Of a stretch of DNA of 14,433 nucleotides, positions 5,830-13,384 are shown piece after piece. Source of the stretch: an uncultured Collinsella sp. (lineage in GTDB: Bacteria; Actinomycetota; Coriobacteriia; Coriobacteriales; Coriobacteriaceae). The position numbers were made by a program, and so were the translations under genes. The stretch is taken from NCBI GenBank assembly GCA_937934165.1, contig CALGZX010000052.1, positions 1 to 14,433 of the forward strand. The letters run 5' to 3'. Numbering within the stretch: position 1 is the first letter of the stretch; each line of letters opens with the position of its first letter. The notes beneath the pieces were generated by a model that saw only the letters and a program-made list of their open reading frames with translations, was not told the origin of the DNA and searched no databases.

Positions 5830-8709
5830 TTATTGAGCATCAAGTTGAGCCTGACGCTCCCGGTCACGCCTGAGCAACGGCGCCAAAAACTTGCCCGTAT
5901 AACTCTGCGGACAGTCCGCAACCTGCTCCGGTGTGCCCGAAACCACGACGGTTCCGCCGCCGTTACCGCCCTCGGGACCCATATCGATCAGGCGGTCGGC
6001 AACCTTGATGACATCAAGGTTATGCTCAATCACCAGCACCGTGTTGCCCGCATCGACCAAGCGCTGCAGTACATCGAGCAGCTGGCGGACATCCTCAAAA
6101 TGAAGGCCGGTCGTCGGCTCGTCCAAAATATAGAACGTCTTGCCCGTCTGGCGTCGATGAAGCTCCTTGGCGAGCTTCACACGCTGCGCCTCGCCGCCCG
6201 AGAGCGTCGTGGCGGGCTGGCCCAGGCTCACGTAGCCTAAGCCTACATCGTACAGCGTCTGGAGCTTGCGCTTAATCTGCGGGATATTCCCAAAGAAGGC
6301 CAGCGCCTCGGTGACACTCATGTCGAGCACGTCCGAGATGGTCTTGCCACGGTAGGTGACCTCGAGTGTCTCGCGGTTGTAGCGTTTACCGCCGCAAACT
6401 TCGCAGGGAACGTAGATATCGGGAAGGAAGTGCATCTCGATCTTGATCTGCCCGTCGCCCTTGCACGCCTCACAGCGCCCGCCACTCACATTAAAGGAGA
6501 AACGACCCGGCGAGTAGCCGCGCGCCTTCGACTCCGGCGTACTCGCAAACAGTGCGCGAAGATCATCCCACAGGCCGATATAGGTAGCAGGGTTGGAACG
6601 CGGTGTACGGCCAATCGGCGACTGGTCGATATCGATAACCTTATCGATACACTCGATGCCCTCGATTTTCTTATACGGACCCACAGGGCGCGTCGAACGG
6701 TGAATGGCATTCGTAAGGGCAGGCGCAATGGTGTCGGTAACCAGGGAGCTCTTGCCCGATCCCGACACGCCGGTAACAACCGTAAGCGTACCAAACTCGA
6801 TCTTGGCGGTAACGTTTTTGAGGTTGTTGGCTCGAGCGCCCGTAATTTTAAGGCAGCCGCGACCGGGCTTGCGCCGTTCATCAGGCACCCGGATCATTCG
6901 TTTGCCGGTCAGATAAGCGCCCGTCATCGACTCAGGACACGCCATGATATCGGCAGGCGTTCCCGCCGCGACTACGTGTCCGCCGTTGACGCCGGCGCCG
7001 GGCCCCATGTCGATCACGTAGTCGGCGGCACGGATTGTATCCTCGTCGTGTTCGACGACGATAACGGTATTGCCGATATCGCGCAGGCGCTCGAGCGTCT
7101 TGATCAGGCGCTCGTTGTCACGCTGATGAAGACCGATCGAGGGCTCGTCCAGAATATAGAGCACGCCCATGAGACCCGCGCCGATCTGCGTTGCCAGTCG
7201 AATACGCTGTGCCTCGCCACCGGAAAGCGTCGCCGAGGCGCGATCGAGTGTCAGATAGTCGAGTCCAACATCGACCAGAAAACGCAAGCGCTCCAGGATT
7301 TCCTTGACGATACGGCCGCCGATAAACTGTTGGCGCTCGGTGAGTTCCAGGCCCTCAAAAAACTCGAGCGACTCGCGGCACGACAGGCAGCAAACCTCAT
7401 AAATGGACTTGCCGCCCACGGTGACGGCGAGCATCTCGGGGCGCAGGCGAGCGCCATGGCAGCTCGAGCACGGCTCCTCGCGAATGTACTTCTCCAGGCG
7501 CGCCTTGGTGTTCTCGTTCGTCGTCTCGGTATAGCGTTCGTACAGGATGTTGCGAACGCCCGAAAACTTGGTATCCCACTGGCTGCGACGTCCGTCGAGC
7601 TTTTGGTAGTCGACCGAGATCTTCGTATCGCCCAGGCCATCCAAGAATGCACGACGCACGCGAGGGGGCAAGTCCTCCCACGGCGTATCGGCGCTCACCT
7701 TAAAGTGTTTGCAGACCGCAGCAAAAATCTGCGGATAGTAGTTCGAATTGCCAAACAGGCTACCAAAGACTCCGTCGGCAATGGACTTCGAGGGGTCCTC
7801 GATCAGCGCCTCGGCATCAACGGTTTTCTTAAAGCCCAGGCCGTCGCACTCAGGACATGCGCCATAGGGAGCGTTAAACGAAAAATCACGCGGCTGAAGA
7901 TCGTCAATGGAGTGTCCATGCTCCGGGCACGCCAAGGCCAACGAATACTCCAGCAGCTCGCCCTCGGTCCCCTCGGGAGCATCACGATCGGGCAGCATGT
8001 ACACGTTTACATTGCCGTGAGCCAGCGCGGTCGCATGCTCAACAGACTCGGCGATACGGCCCAGAGAATTCTCACGGATCACGATGCGATCGACCACGAC
8101 CTCGATATCGTGCTTGAATTTCTTATCCAGATCGATCGGATCGTCGAGCGAGCGCACTTCACCGTCGACACGCACGCGGCTAAAGCCCTCGGCGCGAAGG
8201 TCCTCAAACAGTTTGGTGTACTCGCCTTTTCGCCCGCGCACCACCGGTGCCAGCACAAACGCGCGGCGGCCCTCCCCCGCCGCCAAGACCTTGTCGGCAA
8301 CCTGGTCGGTCGTCTGGCGCTCAATGACGCGGCCGCATTCGGGACAGTGCGGGGTGCCCACACGGGCGAACAGCAGGCGCAGATAGTCATAAATCTCGGT
8401 TACGGTGCCAACCGTCGAGCGAGGGTTTTTAGACGTCGTCTTTTGGTCGATCGACACCGCCGGCGAAAGGCCGTCGATTGAATCCAAGTCGGGTTTGTCC
8501 ATCTGGCCCAAGAACTGGCGCGCATAGCTCGAAAGACTCTCGACGTATCGACGCTGGCCCTCGGCATAGATAGTGTCAAATGCCAGCGAACTCTTGCCCG
8601 AGCCAGAAAGACCGGTAATGACCACGAGTTGGTCACGCGGAATGGAAACATCGATATCACGGAGGTTGTGCTCACGAGCGCCGCGAATAACGATAGAAGA
8701 ATCAGACAT
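5830..8709 (-). CDS. uvrA: UvrA, excinuclease ABC damage-recognition ATPase
   Basis: UvrA dimerises, scans DNA for bulky lesions and loads UvrB in nucleotide excision repair. The 959 residues carry two ABC ATPase modules. Walker A is GLSGSGKSS (33-41) and GVSGSGKSS (647-655). The signature LSGGEAQR occurs at 495-502 and 836-843. Walker B is YILDEPSIGLH (518-528) and YILDEPTTGLH (860-870). The first zinc site reads CPEHG...CPEC (261-288), with His in place of one Cys as in other actinobacterial UvrA. The second is CEAC...CEVC (746-772), followed by GGKRYN. There is an additional CPEC at 122-125. ATG 8709 is chosen because AAGGAG lies 5 bases upstream and the family N-terminus (IVIRGAREHNL) starts right after; the upstream in-frame extension to 8775 crosses the putative LexA site. 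It stands as its own transcription unit ahead of ybaK. Confidence 0.98.
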   Translation of the reverse strand: MSDSSIVIRGAREHNLRDIDVSIPRDQLVVITGLSGSGKSSLAFDTIYAEGQRRYVESLSSYARQFLGQMDKPDLDSIDGLSPAVSIDQKTTSKNPRSTVGTVTEIYDYLRLLFARVGTPHCPECGRVIERQTTDQVADKVLAAGEGRRAFVLAPVVRGRKGEYTKLFEDLRAEGFSRVRVDGEVRSLDDPIDLDKKFKHDIEVVVDRIVIRENSLGRIAESVEHATALAHGNVNVYMLPDRDAPEGTEGELLEYSLALACPEHGHSIDDLQPRDFSFNAPYGACPECDGLGFKKTVDAEALIEDPSKSIADGVFGSLFGNSNYYPQIFAAVCKHFKVSADTPWEDLPPRVRRAFLDGLGDTKISVDYQKLDGRRSQWDTKFSGVRNILYERYTETTNENTKARLEKYIREEPCSSCHGARLRPEMLAVTVGGKSIYEVCCLSCRESLEFFEGLELTERQQFIGGRIVKEILERLRFLVDVGLDYLTLDRASATLSGGEAQRIRLATQIGAGLMGVLYILDEPSIGLHQRDNERLIKTLERLRDIGNTVIVVEHDEDTIRAADYVIDMGPGAGVNGGHVVAAGTPADIMACPESMTGAYLTGKRMIRVPDERRKPGRGCLKITGARANNLKNVTAKIEFGTLTVVTGVSGSGKSSLVTDTIAPALTNAIHRSTRPVGPYKKIEGIECIDKVIDIDQSPIGRTPRSNPATYIGLWDDLRALFASTPESKARGYSPGRFSFNVSGGRCEACKGDGQIKIEMHFLPDIYVPCEVCGGKRYNRETLEVTYRGKTISDVLDMSVTEALAFFGNIPQIKRKLQTLYDVGLGYVSLGQPATTLSGGEAQRVKLAKELHRRQTGKTFYILDEPTTGLHFEDVRQLLDVLQRLVDAGNTVLVIEHNLDVIKVADRLIDMGPEGGNGGGTVVVSGTPEQVADCPQSYTGKFLAPLLRRDRERQAQLDAQ

Positions 8710-8737
8710 GGAAGCTCCTTGCCTCCTATTGCATCGA

Positions 8738-8758
8738 ATCATACTGTCGATGAGTTTA
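8738..8758 (-). promoter_or_regulatory. candidate -10 boxes of uvrA
   Basis: Two options on the minus strand: TATGAT at 8738-8743 (5 of 6) with a leader near 20 bases, or TAAACT at 8753-8758. Neither has a strong -35. With TAAACT the LexA-like site would cover the -35 region, the usual geometry for repression. Confidence 0.35.
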
Positions 8759-8770
8759 GCGCACTCGACG

Positions 8771-8784
8771 CGCACAGATGTTCG
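8771..8784. promoter_or_regulatory. LexA/SOS-box-like site upstream of uvrA
   Basis: CGCACAGATGTTCG matches the Gram-positive LexA box CGAACRNRYGTTYG at 13 of 14 positions (one mismatch in the left half). It sits 62 bases before the uvrA start, a classic SOS target. It is also about 120 bases upstream of the divergent LtaS-like gene, too far for obvious control of that gene. Confidence 0.6.
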
Positions 8785-8853
8785 TAATACAAGATTCGCA
8801 GACCTTTAGCTTTGCGTATCGGGCGCTTTGTTTCTCGAAATGCCGTGGAAAGG

Positions 8854-8882
8854 TTGCAGTAATCTAATACTGAACTTAATTT
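8854..8882 (+). promoter_or_regulatory. candidate promoter of the LtaS-like gene
   Basis: TTGCAG (8854-8859) is followed 17 bases later by TAATTT (8877-8882), leaving a leader of only about 15 bases that still holds the ribosome site AGAGGA (8891-8896). Both boxes are weak matches in an A/T-rich pocket; TAATCT or TAATAC just upstream are alternatives. Confidence 0.3.
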
Positions 8883-8902
8883 GCCGTAACAGAGGAACGT
8901 CC

Positions 8903-11056
8903 ATGACCGAAGATATCCCCCTTGAAATCACTTCGAGCGACATGGCCAATCTGCCCATATTCATCGCCGTCCTTATCGTGGCCATCGTCGTGGTGCGCGT
9001 ATATTTTTCAATCAAACACAATGAAAAGCCGCCCATTGCCCGCGTCTTTTGGTGCGCGACGCTCCTCATCCCGCTCGGCATGGTAGCTGCATGGATTACG
9101 AATCAATTGCTCGTAAATGAGGACAATTCCCTATGGGTCCTTTCTTATTCGGCGCTCGGTGCTACCGCCGTCACACTTCTTGTCGAGCCCTTGGTTTCGG
9201 GACTTATCGACCAAACCGATCTTGCGACGGGAACGGTTGCCTGTATTTGCCGTGACATCCTTGTCATCGCCGCTGTTTCAGCGCTCTCGTTCGTTTCACT
9301 CGAAATTGCCTGTAACGAAACGTTCTATCGCATTCCCGCCAACTCATTCGGGTTTTCCGTCGGGCTGCTCGCGACGGTTCTGCTCTCCCTTTATTTGCTG
9401 GGACAGCGTCATGGAGGCGTCATGGCCCTCGTGCCCGTCGCCTGTTGCATCCTTGGCATTACCGAGCACTTCGTCATAACGTTTAAAGGCGAGGCCATCC
9501 TGCCAAGCGATATCTTGGCCCTTGGCACCGCAATGGAAGTGAGCGAGGGATACGAGTTTACCTTTACCGCCGGAATCGTAACCTCTCTAGCCCTGCTGGA
9601 GATTTCCCTGGGGCTTCTTTCGCTTATCCGACCGCGAAAGCTCCGTACGCCCACCCATGTCTTCCCCGCAATCGCCGCTAACCTCTGCGCTTTTCTGCTA
9701 GTGACCGTTGTGGGGCTCTCGGGCTTTTCCAGCATCGACTTGGAGCAGGCGCTGAATTTTGGATTTGACCGTTGGCAGCCCATCACCACGTATGCGTCTC
9801 AGGGTTTTATCACTTCGTTCACCGAAATGGTCAACGAGTTGCCCATTGAGAAGCCCGAAGACTATACGCCCGATGAGGCGCAGAGCATCGAGCAGGAGCT
9901 CGCCGCCACCTACGACAGCACGTATGGCTCGAGCGAGCAGCGCGCGGCGGCCGTTGCCCAGTTCAATGAAATCAAGCCGACGATTGTTGCCGTCATGAAT
10001 GAGAGTTTTAGCGACCTTTCGTGCTTTGAGCAGCTCCAGGCGGCCGGGTACACCGGCCCCGCATTCTACAACTCGCTTCCCGACACACTTGTTCGCGGCA
10101 CCATGCTCGCTTCGGTCGCCGGTGGCGGAACGGCGAACTCCGAATTCGAATTTTTGACCGGAGCGACAACGGCCTTTGTCGGATTAGGCAAAATCCCCTA
10201 TCAGCTATATCAGATGAATGGCGTCAACAGCCTGGCAAAGGACCTTAAGGAGCTTGGGTATACCGCTACCGCTATGCACCCGCAAAACCCCGTCAACTAC
10301 CATCGAGATAAAATCTATCAGCAGCTGGGCTTTGGAGACTTTCTTTCAATCGGCGATTTCGAAGGTGCGCCCTGTTACCATGCCGGCGTATGCGACTACG
10401 CCACCTACGACAAGATACTCGACCTGCTTAGAACCGACGAAGCCCCGCAGTTCATCTTTGACGTCACGATGCAAAATCACGGCGGCTACGACTATGGCAC
10501 CGTTCCCGCCGAGGAGCTGACAAACTATTGGGTCGAGGGAGCCAGCGAGGGCGCCAATAGCGCGCTCAACACCTATCTCACCTGCATCAACGCATCCGAC
10601 CGGGACCTCGAGTACTTTATCAACGAGCTCCGCAATATCGGCAGACCGGTTGTTCTTGTCTTTTTTGGCGACCATCAGCCGAGCGCCGCAACGACTCTCA
10701 ACGACGAGCTGTACCCTCAGGAAGATACGGCAAGCCACGCTTTCCGTATCTATCAGTCGACATATTTTGTCTGGGCTAACTATGAAATCGCCGGCAATAC
10801 CGAGCTCAACGTCTACGACACCGTCGGGGCAAACGAGGTTGCAGCCATTACCCTTAATAAGATCGGCGCCCCGCTCACCGACTATCAAAAGGCTCTGCTT
10901 GCAACAAGGTCAGATGTGCCCACCATCAATGTCGCCGGCTACCTTGGTGCCGACGGGCTGCGCTACGACTTGGAATCTGAAGACAGCCCATACGCCTCGA
11001 CGATCGACAAGCTGCAGCGCATGCAATACCTCGAGTTCGCCAGCAAAGTTCAGTAA
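8903..11056 (+). CDS. LtaS-like membrane phosphoglycerol transferase (alkaline phosphatase/sulfatase superfamily)
   Basis: A 717-residue membrane enzyme with an N-terminal membrane part and a large extracellular sulfatase-fold domain. Hydrophobic segments lie at about 16-35, 48-65, 77-102, 118-137, 149-167, 172-192, 221-242 and 253-275, so about eight rather than the five of typical LtaS. The catalytic domain shows AVMNESFSDL (metal ligand E367), GGGTANSEFEF (likely nucleophile T410), MQNHGGYDY (H526) and FFGDHQPS (D590, H591), all matching lipoteichoic acid synthase motifs. Family members transfer glycerol-phosphate from phosphatidylglycerol to a glycolipid or polymer; the acceptor here is unknown. 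C491 and C497 could form an extracellular disulfide. ATG 8903 is preceded by AGAGGA six bases away; an earlier TTG at 8828 adds a non-family extension across the promoter. It is monocistronic, divergent from uvrA. No glycolipid or teichoic-acid genes are adjacent, so the physiological polymer cannot be assigned. Confidence 0.88.
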   Translation: MTEDIPLEITSSDMANLPIFIAVLIVAIVVVRVYFSIKHNEKPPIARVFWCATLLIPLGMVAAWITNQLLVNEDNSLWVLSYSALGATAVTLLVEPLVSGLIDQTDLATGTVACICRDILVIAAVSALSFVSLEIACNETFYRIPANSFGFSVGLLATVLLSLYLLGQRHGGVMALVPVACCILGITEHFVITFKGEAILPSDILALGTAMEVSEGYEFTFTAGIVTSLALLEISLGLLSLIRPRKLRTPTHVFPAIAANLCAFLLVTVVGLSGFSSIDLEQALNFGFDRWQPITTYASQGFITSFTEMVNELPIEKPEDYTPDEAQSIEQELAATYDSTYGSSEQRAAAVAQFNEIKPTIVAVMNESFSDLSCFEQLQAAGYTGPAFYNSLPDTLVRGTMLASVAGGGTANSEFEFLTGATTAFVGLGKIPYQLYQMNGVNSLAKDLKELGYTATAMHPQNPVNYHRDKIYQQLGFGDFLSIGDFEGAPCYHAGVCDYATYDKILDLLRTDEAPQFIFDVTMQNHGGYDYGTVPAEELTNYWVEGASEGANSALNTYLTCINASDRDLEYFINELRNIGRPVVLVFFGDHQPSAATTLNDELYPQEDTASHAFRIYQSTYFVWANYEIAGNTELNVYDTVGANEVAAITLNKIGAPLTDYQKALLATRSDVPTINVAGYLGADGLRYDLESEDSPYASTIDKLQRMQYLEFASKVQ

Positions 11057-11116
11057 GCCCGCCCATTCGCTTGGACCCATCGTATTGCAAGCACGCTCGG
11101 CCCAAATGCATCGTAA

Positions 11117-11146
11117 ATGACTCCCGCTCGCAAACGAGGGTACAAT
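11117..11146 (+). promoter_or_regulatory. promoter of mrp-flavoprotein operon, with dyad in the spacer
   Basis: TACAAT (11141-11146, 5 of 6 to the -10 consensus) lies 18 bases after ATGACT (11117-11122, 4 of 6). The leader to the mrp ATG is about 50 bases and contains a G/C-rich run at 11166-11179 and AAAGGAG before the start. The spacer is filled by an imperfect dyad (11123-11140: CCC-g-CTCG, CAAA, CGAGGG), a possible operator. No terminator for the upstream LtaS-like gene is visible in 11057-11116. Confidence 0.5.
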
Positions 11147-11201
11147 GACGCTCGTGTCACATCACGGGGCCCCGGCCCCAACATATACAAAGGAGTCATA
11201 C

Positions 11202-12032
11202 ATGGGTTGCGAGCACGCACAGGCCGCCGGCGGACAAACGTCGCCGTCGCAATTTGAGGAGAATACGCTGTCCGAGGTCAAACGCGTCATCGCCGTGCTT
11301 TCCGGCAAGGGCGGTGTCGGCAAGTCGTTTGTCACCGGTGCCATCGCCACCGAGCTTGCCCGTCACGGCCACAAGGTCGGCGTCCTCGATGCCGACATCA
11401 CCGGTCCCTCTATCCCCAAGATGTTCGGTATGAGCGGACGCCACGTCCATGCCCTTGGCAACCTTATGCTGCCCGAAATCTCCGAGCATGGCGTCAAGGT
11501 CATGAGTTCCAACCTGCTGCTCCAAAACGAGACCGACCCCGTCCTTTGGCGCGGTCCGGTCATCGCAGGCGCCATTAGGCAGTTCTGGAGCGAGACCTCG
11601 TGGGGCCCCATCGACTACCTGCTGGTCGACATGCCTCCGGGAACAGGCGACGTCGCGCTCACCGTCTTCCAGTCGCTGCCCGTCGACGGCATCGTCATCG
11701 TCACGAGCCCGCAGGATCTGGTCTCGATGATCGTCGCCAAGGCGGTCAACATGGCCGAGAAGATGAACGTCCCCATTCTGGGCATCGTCGAAAACATGAG
11801 CTATATTGAGTGTCCCGACTGCGGCAAGAAGATCGAGGTCTTTGGCAAGAGCAAGCTCCCCGAGGTCGCAGAGCGCTATAACCTCGACATCTTGGGCCAG
11901 CTTCCCATTAATCCGGCACTCGCCGAGGCCTGCGATAAGGGCGAGGTCGAGACCGCACTGCCCGATGGCATGTTGCCCAAGGCAATCTCTGCCGTCGAGG
12001 CCATTACCCCGCACGAGACCGACGAGGCCTAA
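11202..12032 (+). CDS. mrp: Mrp/ApbC-type Fe-S cluster carrier P-loop NTPase
   Basis: A 276-residue NTPase of the Mrp/NBP35 (ApbC) family, which binds Fe-S clusters at a dimer interface and passes them to apo-enzymes in the cytoplasm. Visible are the deviant Walker A GKGGVGKS (35-42), the DADITGPSIP switch region (63-72), DMPPGTGD (143-150) and the cluster-binding CPDC (C204, C207) in the segment ENMSYIECPDCG. The N-terminal DUF59/MIP18 domain found in many Mrp proteins is absent; instead there is a short tail MGCEHAQ with a Cys at position 3, as in shorter archaeal/clostridial members. ATG 11202 follows AAAGGAG at good spacing; the in-frame extension to 11145 would start within the -10 box. 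The stop TAA is followed at once by the GTG of the next gene, so the pair is co-translated. Family is certain; client proteins are unknown. Confidence 0.94.
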   Translation: MGCEHAQAAGGQTSPSQFEENTLSEVKRVIAVLSGKGGVGKSFVTGAIATELARHGHKVGVLDADITGPSIPKMFGMSGRHVHALGNLMLPEISEHGVKVMSSNLLLQNETDPVLWRGPVIAGAIRQFWSETSWGPIDYLLVDMPPGTGDVALTVFQSLPVDGIVIVTSPQDLVSMIVAKAVNMAEKMNVPILGIVENMSYIECPDCGKKIEVFGKSKLPEVAERYNLDILGQLPINPALAEACDKGEVETALPDGMLPKAISAVEAITPHETDEA

Positions 12033-13304
12033 GTGAACACGAGCGCCTTCTATGACGTCTTGGTAATCGGCGGCGGGGCTTCAGGCCTCGCCGCCGCCAT
12101 TACGGCCGCACGCGCTGGCAAAAACGTCTGCATCGTTGAGCGCGATGTCGCCTGCGGCCTTAAGCTCCTTGCGACCGGCAACGGCCGCTGCAACCTCTCC
12201 AACGAATTGATTGATCCACAGCGGTATAACCACCCCGCATTCGTCGAATCTGTCATGGGCCCCCAACCCGAACAAGAGCTTATGGGTTTCTTCTCCTCGC
12301 TGGGCATCATGACAACCTCCGAGGAAGGCCGGCTGTACCCGCGCTCCCTTCGCGCAGAATCGGTGCGCGACGCGCTTCTCAACGTTTGCGACCGCCTAGG
12401 TATCACCTTAATCTGCGGAGCCAACGTTACCTCGGCGCACAAAGCTTCCGAAGGTTGGGCACTCCAAATAGACCGTCCAGCGCGGGCGCTCAAGGCAAAA
12501 AAGCACGACGACCGAAAATCGGAGCTCCGCTCGCTTCGGAAAGCGCTCGCCGATGTCCCTCGCAAGAACGAGGCCCTGCAGGCACATGCCGTAATTATCG
12601 CCACGGGCGGCAACCCCACCGGTATCGCCGATACGTTTCGCCTCCCCCTCACTTCGCTGCGCCCCATCCTCTGCCCCGTATCGGCAACGGTCGTCGGCGA
12701 TCGGGCGGCACTCAAGACGTTGGATGGCCTGCGCGTCCGCGCCCGCTTGACGCTCGCCCGCAATCATAATGAGCTCTGGCACGAAGACGGTGAAGTCCTG
12801 TTTCGAACCTTCGGTATCTCGGGCGTCGCTGTCTTCAACCTCTCCCGTCGTATCCAGCACGGCGATACGATCCTGCTCGACGTTTTCCCCGACCTCTCCA
12901 AAGACGAGCTGCTCGATATGCTCAACCGGCGCGTTGAGCTGCTCGGCGGCTTTTCGCCCCGCGATCCCCGTTGGCTCGACGGCATGCTCGCCCCACAACT
13001 CTCCCGCGTCGTCTGCACAGCGTTCGAGCAGTGCCATCCAGGCTCCAACGATGTCATCCACCTGGTCTCGATCCTCAAGCACTTTAAGTTGCTCGTCGAA
13101 GGAACCGCCGAGGAGCGCTCGGCGCAGGTCACGCGTGGTGGCGTATCTGTCGAGAGCATCTCAACACCCAGTCTACGCGCGCGTAGCGTTGTCGACACCC
13201 CGCTTTACGTCTGCGGCGAAGCGCTCGACATCGACGCCGATTGCGGAGGCTTTAACCTTGCGTGGGCATGGCTCTCGGGCATTCGCGCTGCAAGCAGCCT
13301 GTAG
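12033..13304 (+). CDS. BaiN/HI0933-family NAD(P)/FAD-dependent oxidoreductase
   Basis: A 423-residue flavoprotein of the HI0933/BaiN family (once called aminoacetone oxidase family). The FAD-binding Rossmann motif VIGGGASGLAAA spans 11-22, the family signature GNGRCNLSN 49-57, the second dinucleotide strand VIIATGG 187-193, and the C-terminal FAD contact GEALDIDADCGGFN 395-408, then LAWAWLSG. BaiN of bile-acid 7-dehydroxylating clostridia belongs here, but most members have no known substrate, so a bile-acid role must not be assumed. About 25 extra, strongly charged residues (about 150-180, with KAKKHDDRKSE) sit between a beta strand and the ATGG motif, where most relatives have a short turn. 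Start is GTG at 12033, directly after the mrp stop TAA, with GAGG five bases upstream. It is the second gene of the mrp operon, which ends at the terminator at 13335. Confidence 0.9.
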   Translation: MNTSAFYDVLVIGGGASGLAAAITAARAGKNVCIVERDVACGLKLLATGNGRCNLSNELIDPQRYNHPAFVESVMGPQPEQELMGFFSSLGIMTTSEEGRLYPRSLRAESVRDALLNVCDRLGITLICGANVTSAHKASEGWALQIDRPARALKAKKHDDRKSELRSLRKALADVPRKNEALQAHAVIIATGGNPTGIADTFRLPLTSLRPILCPVSATVVGDRAALKTLDGLRVRARLTLARNHNELWHEDGEVLFRTFGISGVAVFNLSRRIQHGDTILLDVFPDLSKDELLDMLNRRVELLGGFSPRDPRWLDGMLAPQLSRVVCTAFEQCHPGSNDVIHLVSILKHFKLLVEGTAEERSAQVTRGGVSVESISTPSLRARSVVDTPLYVCGEALDIDADCGGFNLAWAWLSGIRAASSL

Positions 13305-13314
13305 CCGCGCAGTC

Positions 13315-13320
13315 TATAAT
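13315..13320 (+). promoter_or_regulatory. consensus -10 box upstream of the last flavoprotein gene
   Basis: A perfect TATAAT 11 bases after the preceding stop. No recognisable -35 is present at 16-18 bases (CAAGCA-like sequence), and no extended TG. If used, the transcript would start near 13327 and would begin with the hairpin at 13335-13358. Confidence 0.35.
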
Positions 13321-13334
13321 CAAAAACGCATTCG

Positions 13335-13366
13335 GGCCGTCTGGGATACCGGACGGCCTCTTTCTT
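13335..13366 (+). terminator. intrinsic terminator after the mrp-flavoprotein pair
   Basis: GGCCGTCTGG and CCGGACGGCC form a 10-bp stem (one G-U pair) around the tetraloop GATA (13345-13348), followed by TCTTTCTT (13359-13366). An A-run (13322-13326) precedes it. This is the clearest terminator in the window. It lies only about 20 bases before the next gene's start. Confidence 0.85.
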
Positions 13367-13384
13367 GCCTCTAAGGAGACCTCG

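Noticed and set aside
6430..8481. A 683-codon open frame on the plus strand inside uvrA
   Set aside because: It is fully antisense to conserved UvrA sequence, has no recognisable motif or start signal, and its composition is typical of an antisense shadow.
8710..8775. N-terminal extension of uvrA to 8775
   Set aside because: It would cover the likely promoter and LexA-like site; ATG 8709 has AAGGAG at ideal spacing and fits the family N-terminus.
11166..11179. G/C-only run GGGGCCCCGGCCCC in the mrp leader
   Set aside because: The self-complementary arms leave only a 2-base loop, so no stable hairpin, and no T-run follows; not a terminator or riboswitch I recognise.
11196..12014. A 272-codon open frame on the minus strand opposite mrp
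   Set aside because: It is antisense to conserved Mrp motifs, Asp/Gly/Leu-rich, with no domain.
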